DNA of 7,585 bases from assembly GCA_900555705.1 (NCBI GenBank), contig USLV01000053.1:1-7585 (forward strand). Direction: 5' to 3'. Source of the stretch: an uncultured Oscillospiraceae bacterium (lineage in GTDB: Bacteria; Bacillota; Clostridia; Oscillospirales; Acutalibacteraceae). A program made the position numbers and the translations under genes. Within the stretch, counting starts at the first letter, position 1. Each line of letters starts with the position of its first letter. The notes beneath the pieces are model-generated. The model did not search any database. It was not told where the DNA came from and saw only the letters and a program-made list of their open reading frames with translations. Below are positions 6,021 to 7,585 of the stretch, one piece after another.

Positions 6021-7565
6021 ATGCGTCGGCCGCTGGCGGTTGTCGGGTTCTCCTTTGGGGGAGCTCTCCTGACAGCGTCGGTGATCGAACGTCACTTTGT
6101 AATAATAACGGCCGCGATATGTGTGCTGTTTCTGCTTGTTGTTGCCGCTGTGCGTTCGCTGCGGCGGTATATCTCCCTGTCGGCGGCCCTGCTTTCGGCA
6201 GCGGCCGCCTTTTGTATCTTTGCTGTCAAAGAGATGGTCGAGGTGCGGCCGTTGCAGGCGCTGGACGGACAGACCGTGACAGCGGAGCTGTGGCTTGTCA
6301 AGGAATTGTCGGCGATGCCGGTGGGAAGTGCCTATTATGCTGAGGTACAGGAGGGGATGCTTCCAGCCGGAACACGTCTGGTACTGTGGATTGCGGCGGA
6401 GGAGGATGCGCCGGAGCTCTATGACCGTGTGCGCGGGTCGCTGACGCTGGCGGCGACGGACAACTTCCGGGAGGATAACTGCTTCCTGCGAGCTTGGCCG
6501 GTGGCGGAGAGCGGGCTTGCGGTGGAAGAGCGGGCGGTGCGGCCATGGTGGGCGGTATTCCCCGATTTCCGCGATCGGCTGAATGCTGTGATCGCCGATG
6601 CCGTGGATGGTGATGCGGGCGCATTGATGCAGGGGATGAGCTTCGGCGACCGCTCTGCACTGTCGGAGGAGGCGGTGGATGACTTCCGCGCGGTGGGACT
6701 GTCGCATTTGCTTGCCATTTCCGGTTTTCACATGACGGTGGTGGTTCTGCTGCTACACACCCTGCTGCGCGCTTTGCGGATAAAGAAACGACTGGCCGCT
6801 CTGCTGACGTTGCCGGTGATGGCCGGATTTGTGCTGTTGACCGGCGCGACCCGCTCGACGATACGTGCGGCGGTGATGTGCGGGCTTCTGCTGCTCGGGC
6901 CATGCGTCAAACGAAAAGCGGACGCGCGCAATTCCCTCGGCGCGGCAGTGCTGCTGCTGACGCTCTCGCAGCCGTTCGCTGTCTATGACGTCGGGCTGCT
7001 GCTCTCAGTCGGTTCTGTGCTGGGACTGCTTTGCCTGGAGCCGATGCTTCCGCGACTGCGGGAGCCGAAGGCAGACTGGACACGGCGGTGGAAGATCGCC
7101 CGACGGATGACAGCCGCTGTCTGGAACGGGATGCGCACGACACTGATCGCCGTTCTGCCGACCATGCCGGTACTGGCGCTGACCTTCGGTTCTCTGCCGC
7201 CGCTCGCGCCGCTGGCCAATCTGCTGGCGGATGGGGCGGCAGCGGTTGTCACCGCCTGCGGCTGTCTCGGCGCACTGCTGGGACTGATTCCCGGGCTGGT
7301 CTTTCTCGCGACGCCGCTGTTGGCTGTCGGCGGACTGCTGGCGCGCTATCTGCTTCTGCTTGCCGAAATCCTGGCGGACTGGCCTGTCGCAGTATTCGCG
7401 CTGAATCGGCCATATCTGCTGATCTGGGCCTGTGCGGTGCCAGGGCTGTTGATCGCGGGATGGTGGCTGCTCGGCAGGCGTGGTGTGCGGCTGTCGGCCG
7501 CGCTTGCGGTCATTGTGCTGGCGAGCGGCATGCTCGTTTATACGCTTGGGATGCGTGGTGTGACA
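6021..7565 (+). CDS. comEC: ComEC/Rec2 competence DNA channel (3' partial)
   Basis: The inner-membrane channel that takes up single-stranded DNA in natural transformation. The frame is open from ATG 6021 to the adapter junction, giving 515 genomic residues against roughly 700-800 in full proteins. The N-terminus has hydrophobic segments (about 7-23, 26-44, 50-69) and then a soluble stretch as in the ComEC N-terminal domain (DUF4131). The competence domain follows: GDRSALSEEAVDDF leads into GLSHLLAISGFHM (226-238, the family hallmark), then GATRSTIRAAVM (275-286) and several leucine-rich membrane segments. The C-terminal metallo-beta-lactamase-like domain would lie past the contig end. The last apparent residues LSLIHI come from adapter. 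CGGAG (6009-6013) lies 7 nt before the ATG, and the gene starts 12 bp after the phosphoribosyltransferase stop. Many clostridia keep comEC without proven competence, so transformability cannot be concluded. Confidence 0.93.
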
Positions 7566-7585
7566 CTGTCTCTTATACACATCTC
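7566..7585 (-). other. Nextera adapter (mosaic end), not genomic
   Basis: Bases 7566-7584 are the reverse complement of the 19-bp Tn5 mosaic end, and the next base, C at 7585, fits the read-2 adapter rather than the read-1 adapter, where G would follow. So both contig ends carry the same adapter type in opposite orientation, consistent with untrimmed read-through. The comEC reading frame runs into it and gains false residues. Confidence 0.96.

Noticed and set aside
46..7565. Defence system, mobile element, CRISPR array or RNA gene
   Set aside because: I read both strands and found no repeat array, transposase or integrase motif, tRNA-like cloverleaf or rRNA sequence. All gaps between genes are 151 bp or shorter and are explained by promoters and terminators.
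7005..7580. 191-codon - strand frame beginning MYKRQ
   Set aside because: The start lies in the right-hand adapter and the rest is the shadow of comEC. MYKRQ is an adapter translation artefact.

Overview
This window is a short metagenome or draft-genome style contig carrying six protein genes, all on the + strand, in GC-rich DNA (about 60% by eye). Both ends are sequencing-library adapter, not genome: bases 1-45 are the end of an Illumina P7 primer, an 8-base index and the Nextera read-2 transposase adapter, and bases 7566-7585 are the reverse complement of the same adapter. The genomic insert is therefore about 46-7565. The strong Shine-Dalgarno sites, sigma-A-type promoters, the particular phosphoribosyltransferase type and the gene content suggest a Gram-positive of the class Clostridia (Oscillospirales/Ruminococcaceae-like). 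That placement is inference from recalled protein flavour and was not searched.

Layout: (1) 47-511 is the C-terminal part of a TIM-barrel sugar isomerase/epimerase, cut at its 5' end by the adapter junction and closed by a strong hairpin terminator. (2) 663-2501 is asnB, glutamine-hydrolysing asparagine synthetase, with its own near-consensus promoter and a GC-rich terminator. (3) 2633-3475 is an uncharacterised single-pass membrane protein with an N-terminal zinc ribbon, a proline-rich linker and a C-terminal extracytoplasmic domain. It has its own near-perfect promoter and a terminator, so it is probably monocistronic. (4) 3595-5433 is typA/bipA, a ribosome-associated translational GTPase, behind an extended -10 promoter. 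(5) 5472-6008 is a PRPP-dependent phosphoribosyltransferase related to adenine phosphoribosyltransferases. (6) 6021-7565 is comEC, the competence DNA channel, cut off by the right adapter before its metallo-beta-lactamase domain.

The first three genes look like separate transcription units. typA, the phosphoribosyltransferase and comEC are spaced 38 and 12 bp apart with no convincing terminator between them, so they probably form one operon running off the contig. No intergenic stretch exceeds about 155 bp. I found no RNA genes, CRISPR arrays, insertion sequences, phage genes or defence genes.

I do not see a novel multi-gene system here; this is ordinary chromosomal housekeeping DNA. The items most worth a second look are the adapter sequence at both ends, which creates false protein termini, the uncharacterised zinc-ribbon membrane protein, and the promoter/terminator arrangement upstream of typA.
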